From contig CM068545.1 of the NCBI GenBank assembly GCA_035048495.1, positions 18,882,741 through 18,946,740 on the forward strand: a DNA stretch of 64,000 bases, given 5' to 3'. Below the pieces are notes generated by a model, which did no database searches, had not been told where the DNA came from, and saw only the letters and a list, made by a program, of their open reading frames with translations. Position numbers and translations under genes: made by a program. This DNA is from Euptelea pleiosperma (lineage: Eukaryota; Streptophyta; Magnoliopsida; Ranunculales; Eupteleaceae). Shown here piece after piece: positions 24,452-33,326 of the stretch. Position 1 is the first letter of the stretch, and the number at the start of each line of letters is the position of its first letter.

Positions 24452-24452
<1 letters not shown>
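8656..24452 (-). CDS. SCAR/WAVE family protein (SCAR2/3-like), nine coding exons, frameshifted
   Basis: SCAR proteins join the WAVE complex (with ABI, BRK1, NAP1, PIR/SRA1) and activate Arp2/3 to nucleate branched actin. Nine exons join in phase: 24452-24298, 17575-17412, 13478-13355, 13276-13144, 12696-12629, 12492-9836, 9753-9652, 8910-8803, 8709-8656. Residues 1-192 form the SCAR homology domain (start [12 protein letters not shown]; also [31 protein letters not shown]). A Lys-rich stretch ([17 protein letters not shown]) and a long acidic, Ser-rich middle follow, then [12 protein letters not shown]. The tail has a WH2 motif ([13 protein letters not shown] + SFNLRRT), connector ([11 protein letters not shown]) and acidic end (DDDNWSDG). 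Exon lengths total 3565 nt, one more than a multiple of three. The excess lies at about 9994-10010 and, read literally, stops translation after 1053 residues, before the WH2 motif. Otherwise about 1187 residues. Gene identity is certain; the exact paralogue is not. Confidence 0.93.
8803..8910 (-). CDS. SCAR exon 8 (WH2 second half and connector)
   Basis: 36 codons beginning [20 protein letters not shown] and ending [16 protein letters not shown], then donor CAG|GTTTG. SFNLRRT completes the WH2 motif. [11 protein letters not shown] matches the amphipathic connector that contacts Arp2/3. Confidence 0.92.
9652..9753 (-). CDS. SCAR exon 7 (N-terminal half of WH2 motif)
   Basis: 34 codons: [20 protein letters not shown], then [23 protein letters not shown] is the first half of the actin-binding WH2 motif. 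The acceptor is a NAGNAG tandem (GCAGCAG), so one Gln codon may be optional. Donor AAG|GTGAGT, phase 0. Confidence 0.9.
9836..12492 (-). CDS. SCAR exon 6, large central exon carrying the frameshift
   Basis: 2657 bp encoding the disordered middle of SCAR, starting [20 protein letters not shown], with the conserved block [15 protein letters not shown] and a proline run ([12 protein letters not shown]) near residue 1030. After QWR (codon ending at 10011) the frame runs to [11 protein letters not shown] and a TAA at 9975-9977. The expected continuation [20 protein letters not shown], through [10 protein letters not shown] to the donor at 9836, is in a frame displaced by one base. After the one base that completes Arg215, 2656 nt remain, giving a remainder of one against the phase-0 downstream exon. 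This may be a real indel or a sequencing/assembly error. The acidic, Ser/Asp-rich middle is normal for the family. Confidence 0.9.
12629..12696 (-). CDS. SCAR exon 5 (residues 193-215)
   Basis: Acceptor GGACAG| gives [20 protein letters not shown] then NG. An alternative acceptor six bases further in (AAAAAG|GGA) would drop the two Lys codons without changing frame. Donor GGCAG|GTATTT leaves two bases of Arg215. Confidence 0.85.
13144..13276 (-). CDS. SCAR exon 4 (residues 148-192)
   Basis: Acceptor TTCTCAG|A completes Lys148 and gives [20 protein letters not shown], then a basic tail ending HKSK. Donor AAG|GTATAG in phase 0. This is the C-terminal edge of the SCAR homology domain. Confidence 0.92.
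13355..13478 (-). CDS. SCAR exon 3 (residues 107-148)
   Basis: Acceptor TTTGCAG|GT continues as [20 protein letters not shown] and [18 protein letters not shown], a block strongly conserved in plant SCARs. It ends GACAA|GTATGA, two bases into Lys148. Confidence 0.93.
14456..14734 (-). repeat. 3' LTR of the intron-2 element
   Basis: 279 bp, paired with the LTR at 15952-16236 with scattered differences and small indels. It is preceded on minus by the polypurine tract at about 14735-14745. Confidence 0.82.
15238..15271 (+). repeat. Homopolymer of 34 G
   Basis: Thirty-four consecutive G residues inside the LTR element, after an A/T-only stretch. Runs of this length are rare, can form G-quadruplex structures on the plus strand (C-rich on the SCAR transcript), and are prone to length error in sequencing. 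Confidence 0.95.
15952..16236 (-). repeat. 5' LTR of the intron-2 element
   Basis: 285 bp. On minus it ends ...GCTACA, immediately followed by the tRNA-Met-type primer-binding site. Its 3' flank on plus is the target-site duplication CACAT. Confidence 0.82.
17412..17575 (-). CDS. SCAR exon 2 (residues 52-107)
   Basis: Acceptor TTATAG|G at 17575 completes Glu52 and gives [20 protein letters not shown], then [20 protein letters not shown], the core helices of the SCAR homology domain. It ends ACA GCT G|GTATACC, one base into Gly107. Confidence 0.93.
17838..18287. mobile_element. hAT-like non-autonomous element in SCAR intron 1
   Basis: Termini CAAGGTTTTAAAATTTG and (reverse-complemented right end) CAAGGTTCTAAACTTC, with 8-bp flanks CCAATTAC and CCTATTAC (7 of 8 match). 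The interior is AT-rich with repeated AAATTCGCTGAATT-like motifs. The CAAGGTTT terminus is shared with the foldbacks at 38178, 46814 and 55945. Confidence 0.65.
18580..19180 (+). pseudogene. LINE reverse-transcriptase 3' remnant
   Basis: Broken reading frames on plus recall the thumb/connection region of plant L1-type ORF2: [13 protein letters not shown] near 18718, then a broken LPxYYxS region, then [17 protein letters not shown] near 18880. There are several stops and frameshifts and no intact ORF. It is antisense to the SCAR gene and upstream of a second LINE copy. Confidence 0.5.
19300..22650 (+). pseudogene. Degenerate L1-type LINE (ORF1 and ORF2) in SCAR intron 1
   Basis: ORF1-like DUF4283 pieces lie at 19440-20340 ([60 protein letters not shown]). 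ORF2 follows: [12 protein letters not shown] near 21155, [17 protein letters not shown] near 21340, the RT core [19 protein letters not shown] at 21534-21600, [19 protein letters not shown], and [20 protein letters not shown] near 22180. The catalytic FADD box is altered (FTEDTLLF near 21985). Many stops and frameshifts make it dead. It lies antisense to the host gene. Confidence 0.8.
22651..24297. other. Remainder of SCAR intron 1, with a (GA)n repeat
   Basis: Intron sequence with no recognised gene. A GA dinucleotide run occupies 23499-23533. A weak plus-strand string near 23100-23290 ([20 protein letters not shown], then [10 protein letters not shown]) may be decayed RNase H from the adjacent LINE, but the match is too poor to call. 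Confidence 0.4.
24298..24452 (-). CDS. SCAR exon 1 (residues 1-52)
   Basis: ATG at 24452 opens [20 protein letters not shown], the canonical SCAR N-terminus, through [21 protein letters not shown]. The exon ends GA|GTGAGT, a near-perfect donor, splitting the codon for Glu52. A TC/GA repeat lies just upstream, and this ATG is the family-conserved start. Confidence 0.95.
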
Positions 24453-24495
<43 letters not shown>

Positions 24496-24690
24496 GTGTA
24501 GTACTGAAATCTGAAACTAAGAGAAAAAACTATCTCGATCGAAATGAGTTGGAGATGAGAGGTCGAAGCAGAGCTTTCATGGCGGAAAGAAAATAAAATA
24601 AACAAATAATAAATGAAGAAATGGTGAGAGAAAAGGAGAAGGAGAGGTGAGATTAGGTGGTCGGATGGAAGCAGCTTAACGGCCGAGCCT
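24453..24690 (-). promoter_or_regulatory. SCAR 5' leader and proximal promoter with GA repeat
   Basis: On the gene's strand a GA run (plus-strand TC, 24457-24490) ends a few bases before the ATG; GAGA tracts near plant starts are bound by BBR/BPC factors. Upstream is a pyrimidine-rich stretch (CTCACCTCTCCTTCTCC) and the block GGCCGTTAAGCTGCTTCCAT at about 24664-24684. No TATA box stands out. A diverged copy of this region lies at 38973-39075. Confidence 0.6.
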
Positions 24691-25179
24691 CATCGAAAGA
24701 CATTGCCAACTCTGCAAGCCATTCCAGCAAACATCATTACCGGGAATACCTTGAAATTACTTAAATACCCTAAATGTTTAAAACTAGTGACTTCCATATC
24801 CTAACAAATATTTGGTTGAAATGACGTAATAGTCCCCACTCCCACTGCTTGATAGTAATGGCAGGCCCGGAAACCAGAGACGTGGGTCACATGACCTGAG
24901 TCTTTCCAGTTACCGAACTTTATTGAAATAAATAGTTGGTTGGTCCCACCAAATAAATAAATCGTTGGTGTTTGCGGGAATTATGAACGAGGTCACTGTC
25001 AGTAAGTCTAACTAGAAGAGTTGACTAATTGTTGATTTGTTGGGGTTGTTTGATTCAGCGGCCTACCAAAAATTAAGTAAATCTAGGGTAGGTGCTTCGT
25101 AGGGGGGAAAATTAGCCTGCAAACGTTTGCATACTCCAACTCCAAAGCGCGACACGTGTTGAGAGAATCTTACCTTTTT

Positions 25180-25720
25180 ATTAACTTGGATGACTTTGTC
25201 CCTCGTCAACGTTGATGATGGACCGCAGTGCGAGCCACATGGCAATTTATTCGAGATTACTGACCGTATCGATGTTTGTATTATCCCTCGGTCGACCTAC
25301 TTACCAAAAATCAACGGTTCATTATTTATAGCCTTTGGATTCGAGTACTCCCAAAAAATGCTTGAATCACATGGTTGAAAATTAACCCATGAAAAGTCAA
25401 AATCAACAGTCATGAATGACTAATTTTTCCCCTTGGTATGGGAGTAGAACTTTGCTTAGGGACGTTGGAACATAATATGAGCCACTCGGCACACTCTTAG
25501 AGACTACTTGACCATGTGGATGTTTAGCTAATCCCTAGGTGGACGATGGACCTACACACCAAATATTAGCCTGATTAGTGATTTGTAAGCGTTGGATTGG
25601 AGTCGTTTTCATGGGTTGATATTTAACCGTAGAATTTGAGCATTATTTGATGTTCAAAGATCTAAAGGCTTGAAATCACTAATCAGGCTGATTTTTGGTA
25701 TGTAGGTCTAGAGGATTTAG
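25180..25720. repeat. Family A foldback arms
   Basis: Two left-type arms (GAGCCACATGGCAATTTA at about 25231 and GAGCCACTCGGCACACT at about 25480) and one right-type arm (TCAGGCTGATTTTTGGTATG at about 25682). The arrangement suggests one element inserted in, or recombined with, another. No gene is supported. Confidence 0.5.
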
Positions 25721-26089
25721 TAGGCTTACTATTGGATCGGGTTTGGTTAAACTCCTGATTCGATCCGTATTTGTTCCATTTGTAGACATGTGGGTAAGCT
25801 TACTTGGGTAATTGGGCTTTTCTTTGAAACCCTCCCTCATATCAACCCGAAATCGTTGATTGTGGCCGTCCAATTATAATAATCAAGAAAACAGTTCATG
25901 CGCTTCAACTAATTGGCATTATACAACTGGTTTAATTCTACTTCATCAAAGATGTTGGCCCACCAATCCAATGGTTATTATAGAAGGTTGTGTTGTAATA
26001 GTGGTAGGTTCCATTGAGGATGATGAACCTCTTGTGCATCACATATTTTTTCTCCAGCTGAATTTTGCTCTTAATTAGTTACATACGGA

Positions 26090-26355
26090 AAACAGTATGA
26101 GCCACGTGACAAACACTAGAGGTCACCAACTGTACGGATGTTTGGTCCAGCGTGGACCTACATGCCAAAAATCATCCTGAATAGTGATTTCTAACCTTTG
26201 GATCTGAGTACCCAAATAATGCCCAAAATCCCACGGTTAAAATTACTAATCAGGCTTAATTTTGGTATGTACGACACGTAGAAATGGACCAAACATCCAT
26301 ACAATCAGCGGTCTCTAAGAGTGTGCCACATGGCTCGTACTTTAGTACGTCCGTC
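26090..26355. repeat. Family A foldback MITE
   Basis: The left arm (AGTATGAGCCACGTGACA, GTCACCAACTGTACGGATGT, TTGGTCCA, GTGGACCTACATGCC) pairs with the right arm (TTTTGGTATGTAC, GACCAAACATCCATACAATC, TAAGAGTGTGCCACATGGCT). About 265 bp; the palindrome covers almost the whole element. Confidence 0.65.
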
Positions 26356-26847
26356 ATCAAGTTCTACCCGATCTTAGTCCCTTATCCCTTCTTTACGTTA
26401 TTTTGAAAAAATAAAGAAGTATGAGCCCATCACGGTCCACGGACGTCCATCGTCAAAGTTCTACCCGATTCCTTTTTCCCTTCTCTACGTTATTTTGACA
26501 AAGCAATAAAAAATATATGAAATATAAAATTTTGAGCAACTTTTGACTCGGATTTGACCCGCTATAAAGGCCTTATAACGGTAAAGGTACCCCACGGTTA
26601 TAACGTTATACCAGTCCAATTTAAACCTTTGACTTTGATCTATATTTTATGTTACAAGTTTCTTGGTTTCCTTGAGATTTGATTGTTATGAGTTATCCCC
26701 GTGTCTTCAAAGACTTGCAGTGACGTTATACCTCCGGCGTCTCCTTTCCTAAGTCAATAAAAATAGTAATTTTAGATTAGACTCTAACAAGGCCACATCA
26801 CAGTGAATGGTCGAATCCCAAAGATCATCCAACGGTCTGGAGACTAA

Positions 26848-27037
26848 GGCCCTGCTTGGTTTGCTGCAATGGGATGCATTTTCCACTCCCGTGTAAATGC
26901 TGTGAGTGGCATTTCAGTCACTTACCATAGTTTTGGGCTGCACATGCTTGCATCCATTTTCTTAAAGAGTTTGCAAGGGCTTGGCAACCACTTGCACACC
27001 AGCTGCAGCAAGTGGATCCGTTGAACCAAGCAGGGCC
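26848..27037. mobile_element. Very short PIF/Harbinger MITE
   Basis: Inverted ends GGCCCTGCTTGGTTT and AACCAAGCAGGGCC with TAA on both sides (26845-26847 and 27038-27040). Only 190 bp. Termini and TAA duplication fit Tourist-like MITEs; the interior has no recognised feature. Confidence 0.85.
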
Positions 27038-27143
27038 TAAGAGGACATCGGAGCTCCTCAGGAAGATAGAAACATTTCTCTTTTCTCCAGCCCCAAACAT
27101 AATTTTTTTTCTAACCTTCTGTAAATAGATATAGGGTATTCTT

Positions 27144-27300
27144 TTTCTGACTCGTTCTTTCACTCGTGTCATCGGCCATGGATCCAAGAATCCGACCGTG
27201 GTTTTGCTTTGGCAAAAAGTGATGACAGCTCAGTGTTATCAACAACCGTTGGATTCTCGGAATCCACGTCCGAGAACATGAGTGAAAAAATGAGTCAAAT
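27144..27300. repeat. Small palindromic element
   Basis: Ends (TGACTCGTTCTTTCACTCGT and the reverse complement of GAGTGAAAAAATGAGTCA) face each other around an inner inverted pair GGATCCAAGAATCC and GGATTCTCGGAATCC. About 155 bp. It resembles the interiors of the elements at 34.5 and 56.6 kb. Confidence 0.5.
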
Positions 27301-27879
27301 AAGATGATTCCCTTGAACTCAATCCATTAGTAATACGCCCTTATACTATATAATTGGGGGTGGGTGTTAAATTTGGTTGTAAAATAAAGAAGAATGCTAG
27401 CTTCCCTAACCTCTTTTTCGTAGCCAAAATAGTTTAGGCTTGGACCGCAGGCCCAATCAATACCCTAGTTAGTAAATTCCCGTGTTATCCGCATTTAATA
27501 TGCGAATTTTCTATTTTTTTAAGAAATGTTTAATATAGTCGTATAAAATAAAAAAATTACGAATTTTAAGATTAAACGAGTAAAATGCGTATTATTCGTA
27601 TTTAATACACAAATTTTGCCTTTTTAAAAAAAAAAGTATTAACACAGCCGTATAAAATGGAAAAATTTTTAAATTCAGGCTTTTTAAAGCTAAACAAATA
27701 TAAAACTTCAACAATAACCAAATTTTTATATCCCGAAACCGAATTAAACTCGAACTTGTCCCGTTTCCAATCTTTGCTGTATGCTGAATTGCTAACTATG
27801 GTCAATACTACAAAATGGGCTAGACTGGTAACGGGGGACATCAACCCAACCATTGTCACAACTGCAACAGTGGGGAGTA

Positions 27880-28230
27880 TGTCTGAAATGGAATTGAACC
27901 CGTGACATGCCGGCTAAGCGGGCACTGTGTGTGTGTGCAAGCTTCATTACCCTTTGTGGTCCATGCGCGGCGCGCGCACATGCAGCATGTCGGAACATCC
28001 AAGAGATGACAAATTTTGATTGACAATGTACCGAAAAATGTTGAAGGAATATTCTTTTAACTATTCAATATATAGACCTTTCCTTAAATCAATAATGTTA
28101 GAGTACAATTTATCAATTGAATGGTTGAAATGATTCCGTTGGGATGAGGTGGGTTCCACTTACTGAACACAGCTCAGTCTTATTTCTCAATCAAATGTGC
28201 AAATAAGGACGGCCATGGGCTTAAAAACCT
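27880..28230 (+). repeat. Dispersed repeat, copy 1 (partner at 41420-41790)
   Basis: Shares with 41420-41790 the ordered blocks GTGTGTGCAAGCTTCATTA, CACATGCAGCATGTCGGA, ATGTTAGAGTACAA and GAGGTGGGTTCCACTTA, in the same orientation. Not recognised as a known element. Confidence 0.6.
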
Positions 28231-28282
28231 GTACTTTTAATATTAATTAGCCACAGAAAAATAGAGTGAATAAATAAATTTT

Positions 28283-28614
28283 GACGTTATAACGGATTCG
28301 GAACTCCCCCGTTACGTTATGTACGTTTTAACGTTCAGAAATAACGGCTGCCCACAAACTAACGGCTTATAACGAGCGTTATTTTCCATTATAACAAAAA
28401 TGATGACCGTTATTTTCTGAAAAAAATTATTAAAAAAATATCTTTTATTTTTTTTAGTTTTCCATTATAAATTTTATTGAAAATTTGGAATTCAAAATTT
28501 GAATTTTAGCACCGTTTTTACCCATTTTTTTTCTGTTTTCCCATCCGTTATAACGAAAAAAATGGTAACTCCTCCAGTCTATTATACCGTTATAATGGCC
28601 CCTTTTAAACCTTG
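28283..28614. repeat. Truncated CAAGGTTT/AACGG-family foldback
   Basis: Dense in GTTATAACGG and its reverse complement, with the AATTTGAATTTTAGCACCG-like middle and the terminal TTTTAAACCTTG of the family. The left terminus is missing. Confidence 0.6.
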
Positions 28615-29106
28615 TCTTAAAGTACATTTTATTTAGGAAAACCCATTTATTTATTAGGTTTTTTTTATAACATTTTAATATAAGTATTTATATTATCTTA
28701 TCTATTAAAGTCTCCATGCTTCAGTGGTCTAGTTTTGTGTTCAAAGTGTAGAGGATTATTTTTTGAAGATTTTGTGTTTAAGTGGAAGTCTATGATGTAC
28801 AGAGGAGATTAGATCTCCACGAGATCTTTTTTATTATATTTTCTTCTTATTTTTTTTCCGTTTTAGTGTCCCTAGGAAGTATAAACATTTATATATGCGA
28901 GTCAATTAGCGAAACCATAATTAACTATAAAAAAAAAATATTTATCATCACCATTGACGCGTTATACCAAATGTTTATGGTCCACAAACATAAATCATAT
29001 TTGACCATGCAATTATACTCAGCGGCGGAGCCAGGATTTTTTTCAAGTGGGGGCACCAGAGCTAGATAAGAGTAACGTTGACCAAAGACCTGTGGTAGAG
29101 GGGGAG

Positions 29107-29499
29107 AGGGGGGGTAAAACTTTGATGACAGCGGGCTATAATCAAAGCCGATGACAGCCCACAATATGAGCCATGTGGCACATTATTAGAGGAATTAGAG
29201 GACGCTAACATTATGGATGTTTGGCCAATCTTTAGGTGAACCTACAAACCAAAAATCAACATGATTAGTGATTTCTAGGCATTTGATTGGAGTCATTTTC
29301 AGGGGTTGATTTTAACCAAGGGAATTTGAGCATTATTGACCATTATTTGGGTAAAAAGATCCAAAGGTTTGAAAGCACTAATCAGGCTGATTTTTGGTTT
29401 GTAGGTCCACCTAGGGATTGGCAAAACATCCATACGGTTAGAGTCCTCTAAATATGTGCAACGTGGCTCATTTTGTGGGCTGTCATCAAAGTTTTGCTC
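29107..29499. repeat. Family A foldback nested in the hAT element
   Basis: The left arm (AAAACTTTGATGACAGC, GAGCCATGTGGCACATTA, CCAAAAATCAACATGATTAG) pairs with the right arm, whose reverse complement reads AAAACTTTGATGACAGCCCA, GAGCCACGTTGCACATA, CCAAAAATCAGCCTGATTAG. Arms are about 140 bp. Confidence 0.75.
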
Positions 29500-29605
29500 C
29501 TGCTCGAGGCTCTAGGGCAAAGACTGTAGGGTTTTGTAATTGAAAAGTCACGATGTAGCTAGTTATAGCTCAAACTTTGAGCTAGCACCATATTTCTAAC
29601 TCTAC

Positions 29606-29849
29606 CGCTGCCACCTGGGCCCACTGACCGCATGGATAGTTACCCCACCCCTTGGTGGACATGGATACAAAATATCAGCTTGTTTGATGATATTTAGCCA
29701 TTGATTTTAGTACTCAAAAAACTGGTTGAATCCAACGGATAGAATCACGCCTTCTAATGATTACCAATCATATTGATACTTGGTATGTATATCCACAAAG
29801 GGGTTGGCTAAACATCCATGCGGTCAGTGGTACAGATGGCAGCGGTGAC
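29606..29849. repeat. Family B foldback nested in the hAT element
   Basis: Left ACCGCTGCCACCTGG and CCACTGACCGCATGGAT; right, reverse-complemented, ACCGCTGCCATCTG and CCACTGACCGCATGGAT. About 244 bp, same family as 6327-6575. Confidence 0.75.
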
Positions 29850-30533
29850 TTAAAAAAGTTGAGGGGGGCACGTGCCCCCCCTGGCCCTATGTGGCTCCGC
29901 CCCTGATTATACTGAATATTTTAATGATCTAATACAATTTTATATAAATGTTGTTAAAAAATCATAATTTTTTTCTTAAATATAAAACTAGTATTTTTAT
30001 GCTATAAAACAATGCAATAGATCTAGATCAATAAAGAATAGGGAGATGAAGATTTCGCGAAATAACCATGCTTAAACTTGTAATGAACTTCTTTGAAGAT
30101 GAGAAACAATTCTAATCACTAGCCATTTTTTTTTCCTTTGTTATGATGTTTTTCTTTTATATGTCCAAAGTATATTAATGGGAAATCGAGAAGATCACAA
30201 AAAGAGAAAAAAAAAAAAACAAACAGGGAAAAGAGCAAGTAAAACGAATAAGGAACACACCAACTCCATACTACTTGATCCCCACGAGCGACTCCATCCT
30301 AAATACCATATCTCCAAAATTAGTAGATCACAATTTTACTGCGTCAACAAGTCGCTGGTTCAAATACCAAGGAACTCACCATCATCGTCAAAAGCCTTAT
30401 CGTAACTTTACATGGTCGGTTGGAATCATCATTTACTTTTCACTGCAATTAGGCGTAGTTTCACCCTGTCATTTAGAGTATGCCTTAATAAACTTTTTGT
30501 TCGCTTCCATTATAAGTGTCACTGCATTGCCTT

Positions 30534-30650
30534 CCCCTCCCAAAATGTCTGACATCTATGTCCAGGACTAAACCCAACCCACGTTAAACCCTTGGTTGGT
30601 TGGTTAAGGGGGGTTAACAAAGGTTACTTGTCAGACATTTTGGGAGGGGA
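30534..30650. repeat. Perfect 21-bp inverted repeat
   Basis: CCCCTCCCAAAATGTCTGAC at about 30535 returns as its exact reverse complement at about 30630-30650, separated by about 75 bp. It is a small stem-loop or MITE end pair. Confidence 0.75.
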
Positions 30651-30659
30651 CCTTCAAAG

Positions 30660-31464
30660 TTTGAAAGTCTTCCGGGACTAGCGAATTTTTTCTCCTAGCT
30701 AGCATGAGCTAAATGAAATAATAGATCAGAATTCGTAAAAAAAATAATTAGATACGGGCGATATCTTTACACCAACTGTCAGCCTGACATAACCTCTTCC
30801 TTTACTCGTGATTGGGACCAGCGCAATGCAGTGCGTAACGCTTGTGGGTGGAGTCAGTCCAAACCTAATGAGTGATGATCATGGTTTTAAAATGGGTTTC
30901 TACCCTTTTTTTTTTCAAAATTAGTTTGGTTGACATGAGGTAAGCATGGATAGTCTGTCAAAAAAATCTCATTTATAAAACTAACTTAGATTGAACATGG
31001 TCAACAAATAAAAAAAAGCCCATCCATAGAACGGTTAAGATCATCTAAATGGAGCATTTTTGGGTTTGGGTCAATGATTTGGGTTACAGGTAGATCTAAC
31101 GACTAAGATAATGCAGAGTGGTTGACCATATACTTAAATTTGGAGACAAATTTTGGCCGATCAGAGTTAAGACTAGGTATTTCATTTTTTTTTTTTTCCA
31201 AATTCACAAAAAGAAAAGAGGGATATTTTTGTAATTTCCTTAGATAGCAACGGGAAGATATTAAAATTGGCTTGAAGAGAGAGTGGGGGGCAGGGGGACA
31301 CAAGTCAATGAGATCAACCTGTCCCCTATTGTTAAAAGTTTAAACTCAAATCTAATCCTCTTTGTGCCTCCCATTATTAATACGTGCATTGCCCTACAAG
31401 TTACACCTCTCATACAACCACAATCTATTGATTAGAGGGCCCACTTTATTTGCTTATATTTTTA
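30660..31464. other. Intergenic DNA, nothing recognised
   Basis: AT-rich, with no gene, RNA or repeat boundary that I can support. Confidence 0.4.
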
Positions 31465-32450
31465 AGGAATTTTAAATACCCCCATGTTATCTTTAAAATT
31501 TGACATACCTCCATATGAATTTGAAAAAGCTGACATACCCCTGTGACTCAGTCTACTGTCAATTGACCAGTGTTAACTCGAGTTGACTGTCAAACTTTAG
31601 ATTAAATGACAAAAATGCCTTTTCTTCAACCTTTGAACAAGGGTTTGGGCCATAATCCAAACCCCAAATCAAACTGCTGTGGTGGACGGCTGTGCAACTC
31701 AAGCCCACATCTTGAATTGCACATATGAAAGGAGACAGAGTAGAGCACTAAGTATAGAGAATTTGCAAACTAGCAGTCACGATCAGTTTGGCGGAACTCG
31801 AAATGTAGGAAAGCCTTAACCACCTGCACACGTAAAAATGAATAAGAATTCATCCCCTTTTTTTTTTATTTCTTTTATGTAATATTGAATTCACCCGACC
31901 TGTTAGTACCCATTTTTGAAACTTTCATTGCCGAAGTCACTGACCAGGTAATCATTGGCAGGCTGAACAGTTGCCTATCATTGGAACATGAGGTTATATC
32001 CAGTATTTCCAATTTTTTTATACAGAGAAGAGGATCAATGGAAGAAGGAACTTGGTCTATTTATATGTTCCAACAATAAATATATGATCAAAGATAACAG
32101 AGGGTATTTGTGTACTGATGGACATCACCCCCACGCCTACTCCAATCCAAAATCCTTGTTCAGGTTCACAAGACAAATGTGATAAATGACGAATTTACCT
32201 CCTTGAGAGCCTTCTCTCTAAGATGAGACAAGGGTAAAAGGACAAGCCTTTTGATTTGGGGTTTGAATTTTGGCCCAAACCCTTGTTCCAAGGTTGAAGA
32301 CAAAGACACTCTGTCCTTTAATCCAAAATTTGACAGTCAACACTGGTCAAATGACAGTGGACCAAGTCATATGAGGGGCATGTCAGCTTTTTCAAATTGC
32401 GGGGGTATATCAAATTTTAAAGATAACATGGGGGTATGTAAAAAAGTCCC
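31465..32450. mobile_element. MULE-like element with unique cargo
   Basis: Long inverted arms of about 210-220 bp (left starts AGGAATTTTAAATACCCCC; right ends GGGGGTATGTAAAAAAGTCC) and a perfect 9-bp duplication ATATTTTTA (31456-31464 and 32451-32459), as expected of Mutator-like elements. The interior, about 31690-32240, is unlike that of its sister element at 40239-41054. A plus frame at 31988-32182 (MRLYPVFPIFLYREEDQWKK, then ELGLFICSNNKYMIKDNRG) is not recognised; it could be captured gene sequence. Confidence 0.8.
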
Positions 32451-32504
32451 ATATTTTTATTAGGGTTTATATTTTTTTAGTGCTTATTGATGTTATTATA
32501 ATTA

Positions 32505-32822
32505 GGGTATTTTTGCAACACACTTGAAATTTGAAAGTAATTAGTAATACCCCTCATAATTTCAAACTCTAGAAATACCCCCTTGACCTAGTCTAGTCGT
32601 TATTTGACTCGCGTTAAAACATGACATGCATCATGCCCCTCTTAATGCACCTATGAAAGATGAAAATATTATAGAAATAATGCATACGAATGCATCATTC
32701 AAGTCCATTTTAACTATAGTCAATCAATATTAAACTAGGTCAAAGGGAGTACGTATACCTAAAGTTTGAAAGTATATGAAGATGCATTACTATATTCTTT
32801 CGATTTTCAGTTGGTGTTGCAA
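32505..32822. repeat. Family E palindromic MITE
   Basis: The left arm (AGGGTATTTTTGCAACACAC, then TTGAAAGTAATTAGTAATAC) and right arm (AAGTTTGAAAGTATATG, GGTGTTGCAAATA) form a foldback of about 320 bp, as at 3512-3815. Confidence 0.6.
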
Positions 32823-32832
32823 ATATATATAT

Positions 32833-33228
32833 GGGTCAGGATCGGGAGACAACAATTTCATACAACATTTTTTACAACAATTTTGGCATACCCACATGGA
32901 AGATGAATCAATAGCTGATTTTTGGTGAGGATGATCTCCTCATCATATAGATCATTCCTACAAAAAATCAGCACATTCTTAAATTTCTAACCCCATCAAA
33001 TGTGATTTTCAAGTTAACAATAAAAATAGATGGTCCATAATTCTTCAACTTGTAAACCGATCTACAAATATCGGATTGATTTGAATTTTTGTGAAGATGA
33101 TCTCCTCACTAGAGAGACCATCCTCGTCAAAAATCACCCCATTCCAAGACTTCTAATTTATACATTGGCCTGTGCCAATTTTTGTTGTCAAAAATGTTGT
33201 ATGAAATTGTTGTCCCCCCACACCCCTT
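32833..33228. repeat. Family D MITE (GGGTCAGGATCGGG ends)
   Basis: Left GGGTCAGGATCGGGAGACAA then CAATTTCATACAACATTTTT. The right end, reverse-complemented, gives GGGGGGACAACAATTTCATA then CAACATTTTTGACAAC. The interior carries the hairpin core GATTTTTGGTGAGGATGATC. A separate right end of this family closes at 60974, and a truncated left end starts near 41797. Confidence 0.7.
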
Positions 33229-33326
33229 TTGGGTCACCATCATCATTTGACAATTTTTTTCTTTTCAAAATGGCCTTATAAATAATGACATTTTGGTCTT
33301 TTTTATTTTATTTTTGCCTAATTCAT

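Larger units (their letters stand above)
29020..29905. mobile_element. hAT-type non-autonomous element with nested foldbacks
   Basis: Left end CAGCGGCGGAGCCAGGATTT, right end TGGCTCCGCCCCTG, and a perfect 8-bp target-site duplication ATTATACT (29012-29019 and 29906-29913). These termini and TSD size are typical of plant hAT MITEs. Two palindromic elements lie inside (29107-29499 and 29606-29849), so most of its 886 bp is later insertion. No transposase. Confidence 0.88.
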
